This document shows, piece after piece, positions 22,401 to 33,245 of a DNA stretch of 64,000 bases (the stretch's first letter is position 1; each line of letters starts with the position of its first letter). Origin of the DNA: Patiria miniata. Taxonomy: Eukaryota > Echinodermata > Asteroidea > Valvatida > Asterinidae. A model generated the notes under the pieces. It did not search any database and was not told the DNA's origin. It was given only the letters and a program-made list of their open reading frames with translations. The stretch is from the NCBI RefSeq assembly GCF_015706575.1, contig NW_024037065.1:1240001-1304000 (forward strand), in the 5' to 3' direction. The position numbers were made by a program, and so were the translations under genes.

Positions 22401-24541
22401 GTACACTGCCCCATACCTGGAGTAGTTCACTCTGTCGTAAGCAAAATACCAAGGCAGCATACTCCTAATACTGGAAAGGTGTAACTGCCAGTCGCCTTCT
22501 CTGCTGGCTCTTATCAGCATCAACAACAATTGCACCATAGACATATAGGACGTCCAGAAGGCAAACGTTTTGCTGTGTTTGCAGGCCTCTTCAATGTACC
22601 TCTTGTATGACTCTTCAAGTTGAATTAATTCACCATTCTCCTCACTGCTCAACTGATCAGCAAAATCTGAACCAAGGAAGACATACGACTGACGCATTTC
22701 GTGAAGAAGATGTGCTGACTCTAGTTCCTCATCTTGCAGGGTACCAAGGTAAGCATCAAACACCAGCCGATGCAGGGCTTCACACACTATCTTGTGAGCT
22801 ATCATTGCCCTGTTATAATGGTGACCACTCATAACTCCATTTAAGGCACCCTCGACAATCAAACCTGATTCAATCATCACATCTCTCAAACCGCCATCTC
22901 CAAATCTTTTTACCAAGACAGCTCAGAAAGGACAGGCAGGTGTGGAATACACCCAGTCGGACAACCAACCTGTTAGTGAAGATTTCGTCTTGCCACTTGA
23001 TCTGCTGCGCCTTTGCATAGATGGCTTGATCGAACACTACGACAACCTCATTCAAGTCTAATTTATCTGCATACTCTAAACTTCTGAGGAGTATGGTGTA
23101 GACAGTGTCATGGTCGGTAGGACTTGCATCAATCAGAGGCAGGTAGCGGACCAATGCCTTTGGTGGATACATGGCGCCTTGAAGTACAGTATTGAATCCT
23201 GTCCATCCATGAATAGTCGGACCTTCATTGCTGCACCGTAACATGAAGAAGATGTGATCTAATCTGCTTGCATGTTTCTGAAACTTGGTGAATTCACTCT
23301 CCTCGATTTGAATTTCTGTGGCAAATGGTTGTGGGCCCTGTTGCTTTCCACCAAAATAAGATGCAATATGGGATGGCGCTGTCTGGAGTGTCCTTTCTCT
23401 GGTTTTGGTTTGTGGTACACGACTACCAGATGAAAATGGGGGATGTGATGACAAATAAATACCCGGTTGAACAATGATTCCAGATGTGCTATGGGTTGTA
23501 CCCTTACCAGACAGGGTTTCCTCCCCGAAATCAATGTTATCCCACACCAAGGTAGTAAATGCTCCTACTCTGACATCATCTGGAACTGGATTTTCACCCA
23601 ACATCAACTGCCTCTTGGCCAAAGCTGTGTCATGCTCGAGCACAGATGTCACGGATGTGCAGTGGCCCAACCCATTTAACAAACCAACAAGCTGTGCAGA
23701 GCCTGACAGGTGTCGAACAGCCATTGACAATGCAGTGTGATTCGGTGTGGCCAACTTTCCTCTACTTGACAAGTACAGCACATCCTGGCACACTGACAGC
23801 AGTTTCTGGTGGTCTTGCTGCCGTACTTCAACCCGCGAAGTTGCTTCAGGTTCGTCAGAGAAGCCTGTCAGCCATGCCATGGTATTGTATAGCTGATGGG
23901 GGACCAGTTGTTCTGAGTGATGCAAGGTCAAATCCTCTGCAGTTGGTGGCCAAGGTAATTTAACAGACGGAGGTTCCTTGATGATTTTATGCAGCTCTAA
24001 AGATGCAGTGAATAGGGTGTGCAGATTTGTTTGCTGGAGGCCCGACGGCTTGTCTTTGCTTGATGGACCTGGTCTTGCCTCAACATCACTGGTGTCAGCC
24101 TCACTTTCGGTCTCAGACGAGGTGTCTGTCTCTGAGCCAAGTGCATCCTCAACCAATTCTTCTCTGGCAAGCGTTTCACAGTAGACTATGTCACTCATAC
24201 TTCTGACAGCTCCCGGTTGAAATACAAGTTGAGGAAATGTGTTCTTCAGTCTCATCTTCAGATTGTGCGAGCGGTAGTTTGGACAATCCACACCTTCCAA
24301 TTCCTTCACATACTTCACAAATTTCCGTCGCAGTGAAGTGAGACATAGAATTTCCTTATCCTCAATCAGCCGCTTTCTGACAACATTTGTACAGAACTGG
24401 TCATAGGCATCGCTGTATTTCTGAGACATCAAATCAGGTTGTGCAGGGGCCCGATACATTAAGAACCTTGTGTACTCTTGGTAGCACAGGCGATGATAGC
24501 ACACCTCAATTGCAACAAGATCCTTCACGGCTGTTTCAGCG
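19413..24541 (-). pseudogene. XPG-like/CXC protein gene, exons 4-6 (main body)
   Basis: Exon 4 is 24541-20790 (acceptor TTTTACAG, donor GTATAA), exon 5 20315-20182, exon 6 19809-19413 with a TAA stop; intron phases match throughout. The product begins with a Cys/His segment (EVCYHRLCYQEYTRF), a long conserved middle, then EEADTR, KSPDTDVFIVAL and LTGCDSTSGFRGKGK, in the order of acidic and helix-hairpin motifs of XPG/FEN1 nucleases. It ends in a CXC zinc block (CSCKKSKCTKGKCSC...TDLCKCTNC). Three lesions: one extra A in the A-run at 22907-22911 (frameshift), an in-frame TGA at 21333 (a CGA to TGA change would fit), and a TGA at 19506 at a position that is Cys in the plus-strand copy. Such genes are multicopy and transposon-like; function unknown. 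Confidence 0.75.
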
Positions 24542-26521
24542 CTGTAAAAGTGCGCCCTCTGTTGGTTATCTGTGAACGGCCGATAATTTATGCATTATGA
24601 CGTCATAATCACTGGGCGGGTTTGCGTTTGGGCGACGCGTCTTGTGTTTGAATTCCGGGGAGGTAAAAACGTGATCACCTGACCTCCTAGGGTTAGCATA
24701 AATTATGTAAATTGGCCATTTAACAAAAGAAACTCATGATTTATTCATAACTAGTTGGCTGGTGTCCGTGGTTTGGGGAATAAACAATTTAGGTGGTCTT
24801 GCGAAATACCAGCGATTCGAACGAAAACCGTTAAATTTGGCGCTAGCGTTCCTCGACCTTCACAAAAAGGGCAAATGATTCCTCGACTCCGGTGGATTCA
24901 TGAAAAATGTTATCACCAGTCGACTCTTCGAGGCTTACTAAACACCTATCAAATCATAGCTTTCCTGGGCCGTTGCGATTTGCGTGGCAAAAAGCTGCTG
25001 AAAATCCAAGTATGGGGGTAGGCTACCACGCGATGACGGCCCATGTGCACTGCACTACGTACAATGTACATGTATAATGTAGGCCTACATGTACAGTACA
25101 TTTACATCGCGTGCAGTGCCATGCCGTGCACATGCATTATTACCCATTGTGGACAACTCAGCAGCCGCGTGCCTTCGCCATGTTTTTTCAAGGTAAGTTC
25201 AGTTAATTAAGTTTTAATTTTCATTCATGAAATGATGAAATGATCATTATAATAATGGTGACTAGCTTGTTGAGTCTATGGCCTATGCTTTGACTGTCTG
25301 TAATTTAGTGTAAATTTTGCATGCATGCCATTGACATGATTGATGGATGCTTGAAAATATGGTCAGATGGTCGTGACGTGACACATGCCATCACATGATC
25401 ACATACATGTGCGTGTACGTACATGTAGGCCTATATGTACATCCTACATGTTTGAAAAATATGAAAACAGGAATTTTACCGGATCAGATGTTATTGTTAA
25501 ATAATACATAGGCCTAGGCCTCTGTCATGTATGTCCTGTACGTAAGTTAGTGTCACATATTACTATAATTACTAAACATGCTAAACTGATCTGATCATGC
25601 TGGAACTGGAAGGGACGTTAAACAAAGTTTATCCTTGACCATGTTGACACTCACTGCTTGATGCAAAGAAAGAGGACCGAGGTGTTTTAAAAAAGTGTCT
25701 GTCGAGTGTCGATACATTGTTAGCAGCTATCTAATTACTACTAGCATCGAATAGGCTACCTTACTGTAAATTCTTTTGCTGCACCATGGCACGGATTTAG
25801 CCAAATAAATTAATAAAACTTAAAAGAACAGACATGAACGGTCATGATGGTTTATGGAAATCTTAAATACTCCACCAACAATATAATTATTAACATTTAT
25901 ATACATCATTATACATGTACATTATGCACGAACATTTCATGTTATTCATTCGCAGGATTGAACTATGACATCTACAGGAAAATTGGGAAATGGCACTGCT
26001 CAAACCAATTACATCTGTACATGTACCGATATAATTATAAACAATTATCATACATTATACAATGGGTTAATAGCATGAGCATTTCATGTTACTCATGCCT
26101 AGGTTGAACCTGTATGACACCTACAGGACAAATTGGAAAACGGCGTTGCTCAAACCAATTACCAATATAATTAAAACAATTAGACACATTCATGACATTA
26201 TCATACATAAGTAGCATGATTGTTATTCATGCCTAGGATTGAACCTGTGTGACACCTACAGGAAAATTGGGAAACAGCGCTGCTCAATCCAATTTCTGTG
26301 AACCGATCAAAAACAGAGGTGGCTTTCAATTCGTGCATTTTTTTGTAGTACTTTGAGAAGTGACTAAATTTAGCAACAAGAAAAGACAAGGCATCAAAAT
26401 CTGTGACTTTTGTGTATGGCAGTGATCACCTTGTTGCCAAACATGAACATGTACATGTATGTTTTATTTACTTAGGTGAAAGACACTTTTTTTTCTGTTA
26501 TATGATTTCTTTTCCAATTCT
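24542..26521. other. Intronic spacer with TACATGTA repeats
   Basis: Between exon 4 of the XPG-like/CXC gene and the stop of the RAG1-like gene. It is dense in TACATGTA, GTACATGT and TAGGCCTA words at 25.03-25.5 kb, and holds a three-copy tandem repeat at 25.93-26.30 kb. A short plus-strand stretch, GCCATGTTTTTTCAAGGTAAG near 25178, looks like a first exon with a splice donor but is not supported further. No RAG2-like frame is visible. Confidence 0.5.
25933..26300. repeat. Tandem repeat, about 140 bp, three copies
   Basis: Copies start near 25933, 26079 and 26217 and share TTCATGCCTAGGATTGAACC, GACACCTACAGGA and TGCTCAAACCAATT. They lie 0.2-0.6 kb downstream of the RAG1-like stop codon. Confidence 0.75.
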
Positions 26522-29500
26522 TCACAATACTTCAGGACAGGTCGAGACATGATGTCGTCGCATGACTGCCATGAGCCTGTCCAAGTCATCCCGCATCCCT
26601 TGAACCACTCGGCCGATTCTGTTGAATTCTGCATGGATGAGCTCTCCGCCTTGTTCATTGAGCAAGCCAAGACCCACACGAAAGCGTTGTAGCTGATCCA
26701 CAGCATGGTCTTCAAGCAGGTGGAGCTTGGGAGTGATTCTTTCCTCCGGGAAAAGCTGGCGGTAGGTCCTCAAGAGTTCCCGAATACTTACATCTGTGGG
26801 CATGAAATGCAACATGTATTGTCTTCGTGTTTTTCCCATACATACGTGTACATTTTACATCTCTTTTTAAGCTGAAGTGTGTTTGTGCACTTACCTATGC
26901 GGAGGACATCTTCGTCAGTCAAAGCAAGGGCATGGTTAATGCCCTTATGGACATCTGCAAATTTCAGAAAAACTTCTCTAAAATTTGCACGGTGTTGAAA
27001 CGCCTGCCGTCTGAGTCGTTCTTGAGCAGCAAGGGACATATCGTCTGTCAGCTGTCTTTCAAGCTCTTCCGGGGGGACTTTAGTGAGGGCGTCAATTAGC
27101 TTTGGCTGCAACGTGAGAAAATACTTTTTAGCCATGTAATTTTTTGTTCCTTGATCTAAATTTGTTTTAATGCATGTATTGTTACTCTTACCTCACAGCA
27201 TTTGTTGACATGGTTACCCACGAAAGCTTTCCCATGGTACGCTTGTCGCTGAACTTTGTGGTCATGGAGGACTCTGTCAAGGGCACTAGCAATGGGACCA
27301 GTTGCGTAGGTAAGCTTCGCTGACAGAGCGTCTTGTTCCTGAAATGTTGGTAGCCAAAAAGTGCATTTTTATGAAGTATTATATTTTAAATCATGCACAG
27401 GAACTAAAATGATTGTCATAGGACTGCTGAAAAAATTTGTTGTAATTACCAAGTCTCTGATGTCTGCTCGCAGTTTAAAAACAGATGTAGCTGTATCACG
27501 GAAAGCTTCATCCATCTTGTCACAGTTGTTCCTCAGGGCATAGAGGGGGAGTTCTTCCTCGGCTTGTTCCAGAGCGGACCGCTTTTCAGTAAGATCTTGC
27601 TGAATCTTGTTCTGCCTTTGTATTTCTGCAGCTATCTGGTCATCAAAGTTGGTTCCTTCTTCATGATCTTGAGACGTGACCCGTAGCTGGAACAACTTGA
27701 CATCGAGATCATGGCAGGCCCTCTCAAGCAGATCGAACAGCTTTTTGTACACGCCCAGAGAAATATGCAAGGTAGGGATTATGACCTGAAACAGAAAGAG
27801 TTAAAACTGGTTTGGTGTTTATGTCATTTACATGCATACATGTACATGTGTTTAGATTTGTTTCGTAGCACTTTTATGTACATGCTATTTTTACATAGGC
27901 GGGTTAACTTTATTACATATTGTAATTGTATCTGAGTGACTAACATGGCTACTTAACACATGGCTCACATGTACATGTATTTATATTAGCAGCATTAATT
28001 CACTTACATGGTCAGTCTCAATGGGTATTAAGGAGGGATTCACAATGCTGTATGAAACATCTTTGGCCCGTGATGGTCGTGCTCCATCCTCCAGGAATAG
28101 CTGGTGATGCTCTCTGATGTTTTGGAGGTTACGAGGCAAGCATGGGCCTCGCTCTGCGATTGGCAATTGCATTGTCTTCTTGCTTGCCAAACAGTAAACG
28201 CAGCAGTAACGAGCTGAAAGGCAGAAACAAAATTGTTGTTGGCATTAAATTCTTTTTTAAGCTAAAACTTGTTTTTTCAGTTTGTGTTTTCAAAGGAGTG
28301 AATAAGGCAAAAACTAAGCACAGTATGACTACACACAGGGTCTGGTCTAGCCATTAATAACTTTATCCTAAGCTTTAAATAAAAATTCCCCCCCCCCCCC
28401 CCCATTTTTAGGTTGTGCATGAGATGGGTCACCAACAACCTTCTATCAAAACATAAAGGCTGTTCTTGCTGAACAAGAAGAAAGGAAGAACAAATCAGGT
28501 GAGTTAAAAACCTTACCATTACACCCACAGATTCCATACACCTTGTTCAGTAGTTCGTAATCCCCAAAGAGGAACACACGTAGGGACCTTCCACTGAAAT
28601 AAAACATTTGAATCAATTTTGTCATAAATACCATGGTGTTTGAGTTGCTTTAATAACATTATAATCATTCCTGCTTGTGTTGTCTTTCAATCTAAACAAA
28701 AACAAACAGGAAAAAAAGTGAATAGGGATTAGAGACCTGAAAAGACTTACCGCCACTTCAGTGTGGACAGCACTGAAAGCTGCTCAAATATTGGGGGAAG
28801 TGCTCTCCGTATGTTGGCCATCGAGTCGGTGGCTTCAAAACAGGAAAACACAACAGTGTTTTTTATGGAGTTGGGATGGGCTACATTCACAATTTGGAAA
28901 TCCATTTTAAATGAGTTTCCTCCCTTGTCTCCGCCGACCTTAATCCATATTTCGTTGGCTGGGATGACCCCATTGTGCCATGTCAGGGTACCTTGCCTGG
29001 AGTGGGAGAAAAGAAAAAAATGTGGACGCAAGACTTGGGTTTATTGTAAGTGCAACTGTCTCTACAATATACCATTTACAACATGAAATTCTAAAAGTTA
29101 TATGAAGATACATTATCTTACTGGTCGTGGCGGTCCAGGTAGTCCAGAATCATTGCTCCGATGTCCTTGACATACACAAATGGTGTTTCCTTGAGCTTCA
29201 TGCCATTGATCCCATCGGCTGCATTTGTGTTGAAAAAGAGCTTGATCGTTTCGCCAGCTAGATTATCCTTGAGTAGCATTTTCTGAGTCTTGCGCATGGC
29301 CCGCTCTGAAGGAATGTTTGCTCCACTCATGTACCTGTTGTAAATTAGTTAAGTGTTTGTATGTTCAACCAATTATAATTCAAATGTTTTATATATTTTT
29401 TTTCCCCCAAAGATTTCCTGCAGTTATACCTTCTGAGTTTCCGTAGCTGATTCCACGCAAGGCTGCAGTCACGCATCATTGCCATAGATTTCTCCGTCGT

Positions 29501-31047
29501 CATTCCAGAAGATGCCAGACACTTTGAGGATTTGTCATCACTGCGTTGGGACATCACAACTCGTTGGATATAGGTTGGCTGAGAAAATTAATCAAACCAA
29601 GGATGAATCTGGATGTGCATGTACTCAGTCCAAACACATACAATGTACAAGGCCAGGTCAAGCAAAACAAAATTTTTGAATCATCAGTCATGCAAAACTG
29701 AATCCATGTCAACCTTGTACTTGAACCCCCCCCCCCCCCCCCGAAAAAAAAATTATTTAAATCTTCCACCTACACGTATGTATCCCATTTTAATTCAGTG
29801 TTCATGTAAATATTGTCTGGCTTGGTTCACAAGAAATTTTGTTCCAAAAAATTCAAAGTGAGTTTAGTGCGCCAGATGATAAAGATTCTTTGTGAAATTT
29901 GTAATGATGGAAAAAAAACCGAAAAATATAGAACTAAAGGTACCTTTATTTTGTGGTTAATGTATAAAGTATTTTATGAAGAAAGAAAATTTAAGTCTAT
30001 TAATATTATCTTTGAACTTACCCGTCCACCTGTTTTGATTGTGACCAGAGATTTATCTTGTTTTAGTTTGTGGCACATCCATTTATCGGTAGCTTCTTCG
30101 ACTTCAGATGGTATTTGTGTGCCAACTTTGTGATTAGAAGCCAGCTCTTTAAGGATCCTTGCTGCATTTGTAATCTGAGCAGCTTTATCATCTTGGGGAA
30201 GTAGGGAAGACTTGGGTGCTTCCACTATGGTTACTTTGTGGTCTGGGGTACTGTTCGGTGAACAGTCATGATCTACAAGTTGGGACAGTCTGCCAATTTG
30301 TGTGCAGTTATGGCAAATCACTGTCAGGTTGTCAAGCTGTACATTTAAGATACGGGGAATTTTTGTAACCTCCTGGAAGTCCAAAGTCTGTTTACATGTA
30401 GGACAGTTAATTTTATGACACGATGCAAACTGGAAGCATTTACTGAGGCAGGTTGAACAAAACACATGTTCACATGGTGTCTGCACCGCTGGTCGGCTGA
30501 TTATGCATTGGCATATTACACAGATAAACAAAAATTCTTCTCCTCGATGGCAAAGAATGTCAATGCTTGGAGGCACTATACATGACAATGTTTGTGAAGG
30601 CAACTCACTAAAGATGTTGTCCTTTCCTTGAAAGCAAAGCGCCGAGTCTGTACTCTTCACTTGTCTGCTGGAGTCACATTTAGGTTTATAGGAGCCTCCG
30701 CCTCTGCCTTGTTGAGGTACTAATTTACAAACAAAGCACTTGCCTGTCCGGGAATGTTTTGGCCATTCGCTTTGCACAGTTTGTCGTCTTTTTATGTTAC
30801 TCACACTGTAGGTCCTTTCTCCAGAAGTGTAGTGCCTAATTTTCCTGGCGCATTTCTCGCATAGTTTTTGTGGATGCTGATCAGGTGTGTCCTCCCAAGT
30901 ACTTACTCCAAACACATTGAAAATTTCCTTGTTTACATTCGCACAAAATACTGGCTTCCTAGTTGAAACTGTAGATCCTGGATGTAATCTATTTGTGCAA
31001 ATTCTACATATTTTTTCTAATGATGCCTCGTGAAATTTAAAACTCAT
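26522..31047 (-). CDS. RAG1L: RAG1-like protein, 10 exons, 960 codons, unbroken
   Basis: Exons 31047-30022, 29578-29430, 29334-29122, 28996-28751, 28593-28517, 28213-28008, 27785-27450, 27338-27192, 27105-26895, 26793-26522 join in phase at GT-AG sites with no stop. N-terminus: C14/C17, C63/C66, EW95..H98, C104/C107, as in the RAG1 zinc region; a C3HC4 RING at 176-218; Cys pair 245/248. GGRP at 340-343 resembles the start of the RAG1 nonamer-binding domain. Core: D486 (KVGGDKGG), D556 (FGDYELLNKVYG), C575/C578, H895/H900, E917 (NEQGGE). D556-C575 spacing is 19 and H895-H900 is 5, as for RAG1 D708-C727 and H937-H942. The expected role is a DDE recombinase/transposase; activity is inference. 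It lies wholly within an intron of another minus-strand gene. Alternative: an N-RAG-TP-type transposon protein. Confidence 0.85.
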
Positions 31048-31728
31048 GCTGATGTAAATAAAACACCATTTTGAAAGACACGAACTCTACGGTCTTCCTG
31101 TGTTTTTATTGTTGTGTTGCGTGAGTGAAAGTTGTATTTTTGTATAGCGCGCCAGCAGCGCCACACATACTGGTTCCCCGCGCTATGCACATAAAGCAAA
31201 TGCATAAGCAGTGAACCCACGAAGTTGACGATGAAGTGAAGAATGAAAATAACCGCGCATTTGACGATGTTTATCGTCTGATTTTTAAAGAATTGATTGC
31301 GGCCCAGAAATCCTATGATCGCTTTTAGTTGAATCTACCTTTGTATTTTATGGTAAAAGCTGATATTTTTTCATAACCACCAGGGTTGAGAGGGAATCTT
31401 TGGTCTTTTTTGTTCATTTTTGTCGACGATACGAACGAAGAACGTCACACAGAAAACCCAATAAATTGACGAAAATTCACTTTTAAGTCAAATATGATCA
31501 GGTTTATTTCATTTTTTTCGTAAAACTTTTGTTACTTTATGGAAAAAACAAGTTTACAGAAAAGAAAATGACAAAAACTGTTCATTACTGGGATTTGTTT
31601 GTGTGAAATTTACATCGTATTTTTGGTCCCTGGACGCCGCCATGTTTGCATGACGTTACGTGCGTAATTGGAGTAAATAAAAGACAAACTAACGAATGGG
31701 CAATACTTTTGTTACGCATAATGAATAC
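31048..31728 (-). promoter_or_regulatory. Upstream region of the RAG1-like gene
   Basis: Non-coding; the candidate 5' region of the RAG1-like gene, up to the donor of exon 3 of the surrounding gene. It contains GCCGCCATGTTTGC and a CRE-like TGACGTTACG (about 31638-31660), plus a GC-rich block at about 31148-31190. If the gene is a transposon, its terminal repeat should lie here; none was recognised. Confidence 0.3.
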
Positions 31729-32041
31729 GACCGGAACGGCCGTGCCTTTCCCTCAATCTGTGAGAGCAGCCGCTGATCTTCTTTTACCCTTGCTGCTTCA
31801 AGAAGTTTTCCTGCAGTGAGCGTCTGGCATTGGGAAAGTTTGTCAATCACAGTTTTTCTTGTCCTCTTGTTCGAACTCCACCTCTTCTTTTTGTTGCAGA
31901 TGATGCATATACGTGGCAGTATGTGAGGTTTTTCGGGATTTCCTGGAAGGAAGCCTGATGTTGAGCGAAGTTTCCTCCTTGGGGGCGCAGTGATGCATCC
32001 TCCTGTGTCTCTTTCCTCTGTGTCTGCCTCTGTGTCTGCAT
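31729..32041 (-). pseudogene. XPG-like/CXC protein gene, exon 3
   Basis: Acceptor TTCACAG at 32042-32048, donor candidate GTATTC at 31728-31723. Entering with one base carried from exon 2 gives a DADTEADTEERD acidic start, then a Cys-rich ICIICNKKKRWSS segment and KLLEAARVKEDQRLLSQI. Leaving in phase 2, it joins exon 4 to give a continuous ARPFRS-AETAVKDLVAIEV. The donor is weaker than the others (GTATTC), so the exact 3' end is less sure. A non-autonomous LTR element is inserted 27 bp upstream of the acceptor. Confidence 0.65.
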
Positions 32042-32068
32042 CTGTGAACATGGGGGGGGGGATGTAGG

Positions 32069-33229
32069 TGTAGCCAAGGGAAGAGTTATTGGTTTGGTCT
32101 AGCAGGGAACTCCTCATGTGGCCGAAGGCTACTTATAGTTAATAAATATTGATGTGAAGCGAGTGGACACGGAGAGATGACTAGATTTGATTAATTTATT
32201 CGGATGGATCTATACAAAATATACAGTTGTGGCTCTCTAGAATATATATACAAAAAAAACGACAGTCAAATGGGTATACAGTTGTACGTCTGTGGAATTA
32301 AAGAAAACAAAATGGACATCTCATTAGTTTGTTATCATTTAAAAGAACATGTAAATAGCAATCCAATAAGTTACAAAACTAATAAGATAATTCTGACATT
32401 TAAACTAATATTTGGCGGAGCCTCATGGTGCATAATACTGCCCATGGTCTCTGAAACAGTGCTTTAGTTTACTTAAGCATCAGGTAATAAGAGAAACTTG
32501 AAGAAGCACGTTCTACTGTAGTTATTGCTTTACATTTCTTGCTAATTCACCGTACAATTATGGCCAATTATGCCTAAAGCTGGTGGGAAAAGGTGATATT
32601 TTATAGCATGTATTCCCTTTAATATCGAGAACACTTCTCTTTCAAGCATAATTACAATTGAAGAGAATCAAACCCTTTGTATTATGTGAAAATCTATCCA
32701 TAGTATCTTTACACAAGGCTTCTACAAAATTTACAATAAAAATTGAAAAGAAAGATATAAAAATTAGATGTGTACTCACCGCCTAGGCTGAACAACGGTC
32801 GTGCCACCACCAAACGAAGGGGAAATTGTCCCCAACTAGCTGTAGTTGAGCTATAATCAGAGCACTTCTAAATTGTAGGTGTGGTCTGATCGCAAGCAAG
32901 TGGATGAGCGTCTCTAGCAATGCTTTGTCATTACACGAAAGCTAAGTTATGCAGCTCGCAATGCAGCTCAGAAAGTGTTAACAATATTCTGGAATGCAAG
33001 GTATGTTGGAATGTTCCTGTCCAATGTAGCTAGTTATGCTAGAATGTGATTGCAGGAAAGTTAAGGAACCAAGCGAGGGCGTTGCAATAAAAAGTTTCTG
33101 TAACTACAGAGGGCGCTAATTATGTTATCAAAATAATGGCTCATCATATTGTACAGCCTATGTACTATGCTTATGATTATATTAGAAATGTTACCGAGAC
33201 CTGTCTGTTGTAAAACACGACAGGTCACA
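32069..33229 (-). repeat. 3' LTR of the 5.3 kb non-autonomous element
   Basis: Direct copy of 36241-37388, ending at the TAGG target duplication on the left (32065-32068). Confidence 0.9.
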
Positions 33230-33245
33230 CTCACCCCCTAATTTA
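33223..33245 (-). other. Polypurine tract next to the 3' LTR
   Basis: Minus-strand AATTAGGGGGTGAG directly abuts the LTR's TGTGACC. A second copy of the same block (AATTAGGGGGTGAGTGTAACC) occurs at 33861-33882, inside the element. Confidence 0.6.

Noticed and set aside
24542..26521. RAG2-like gene as partner of the RAG1-like gene
   Set aside because: No Kelch-type or PHD-type frame on either strand here or upstream of 31047; a ProtoRAG-type pair is not supported.
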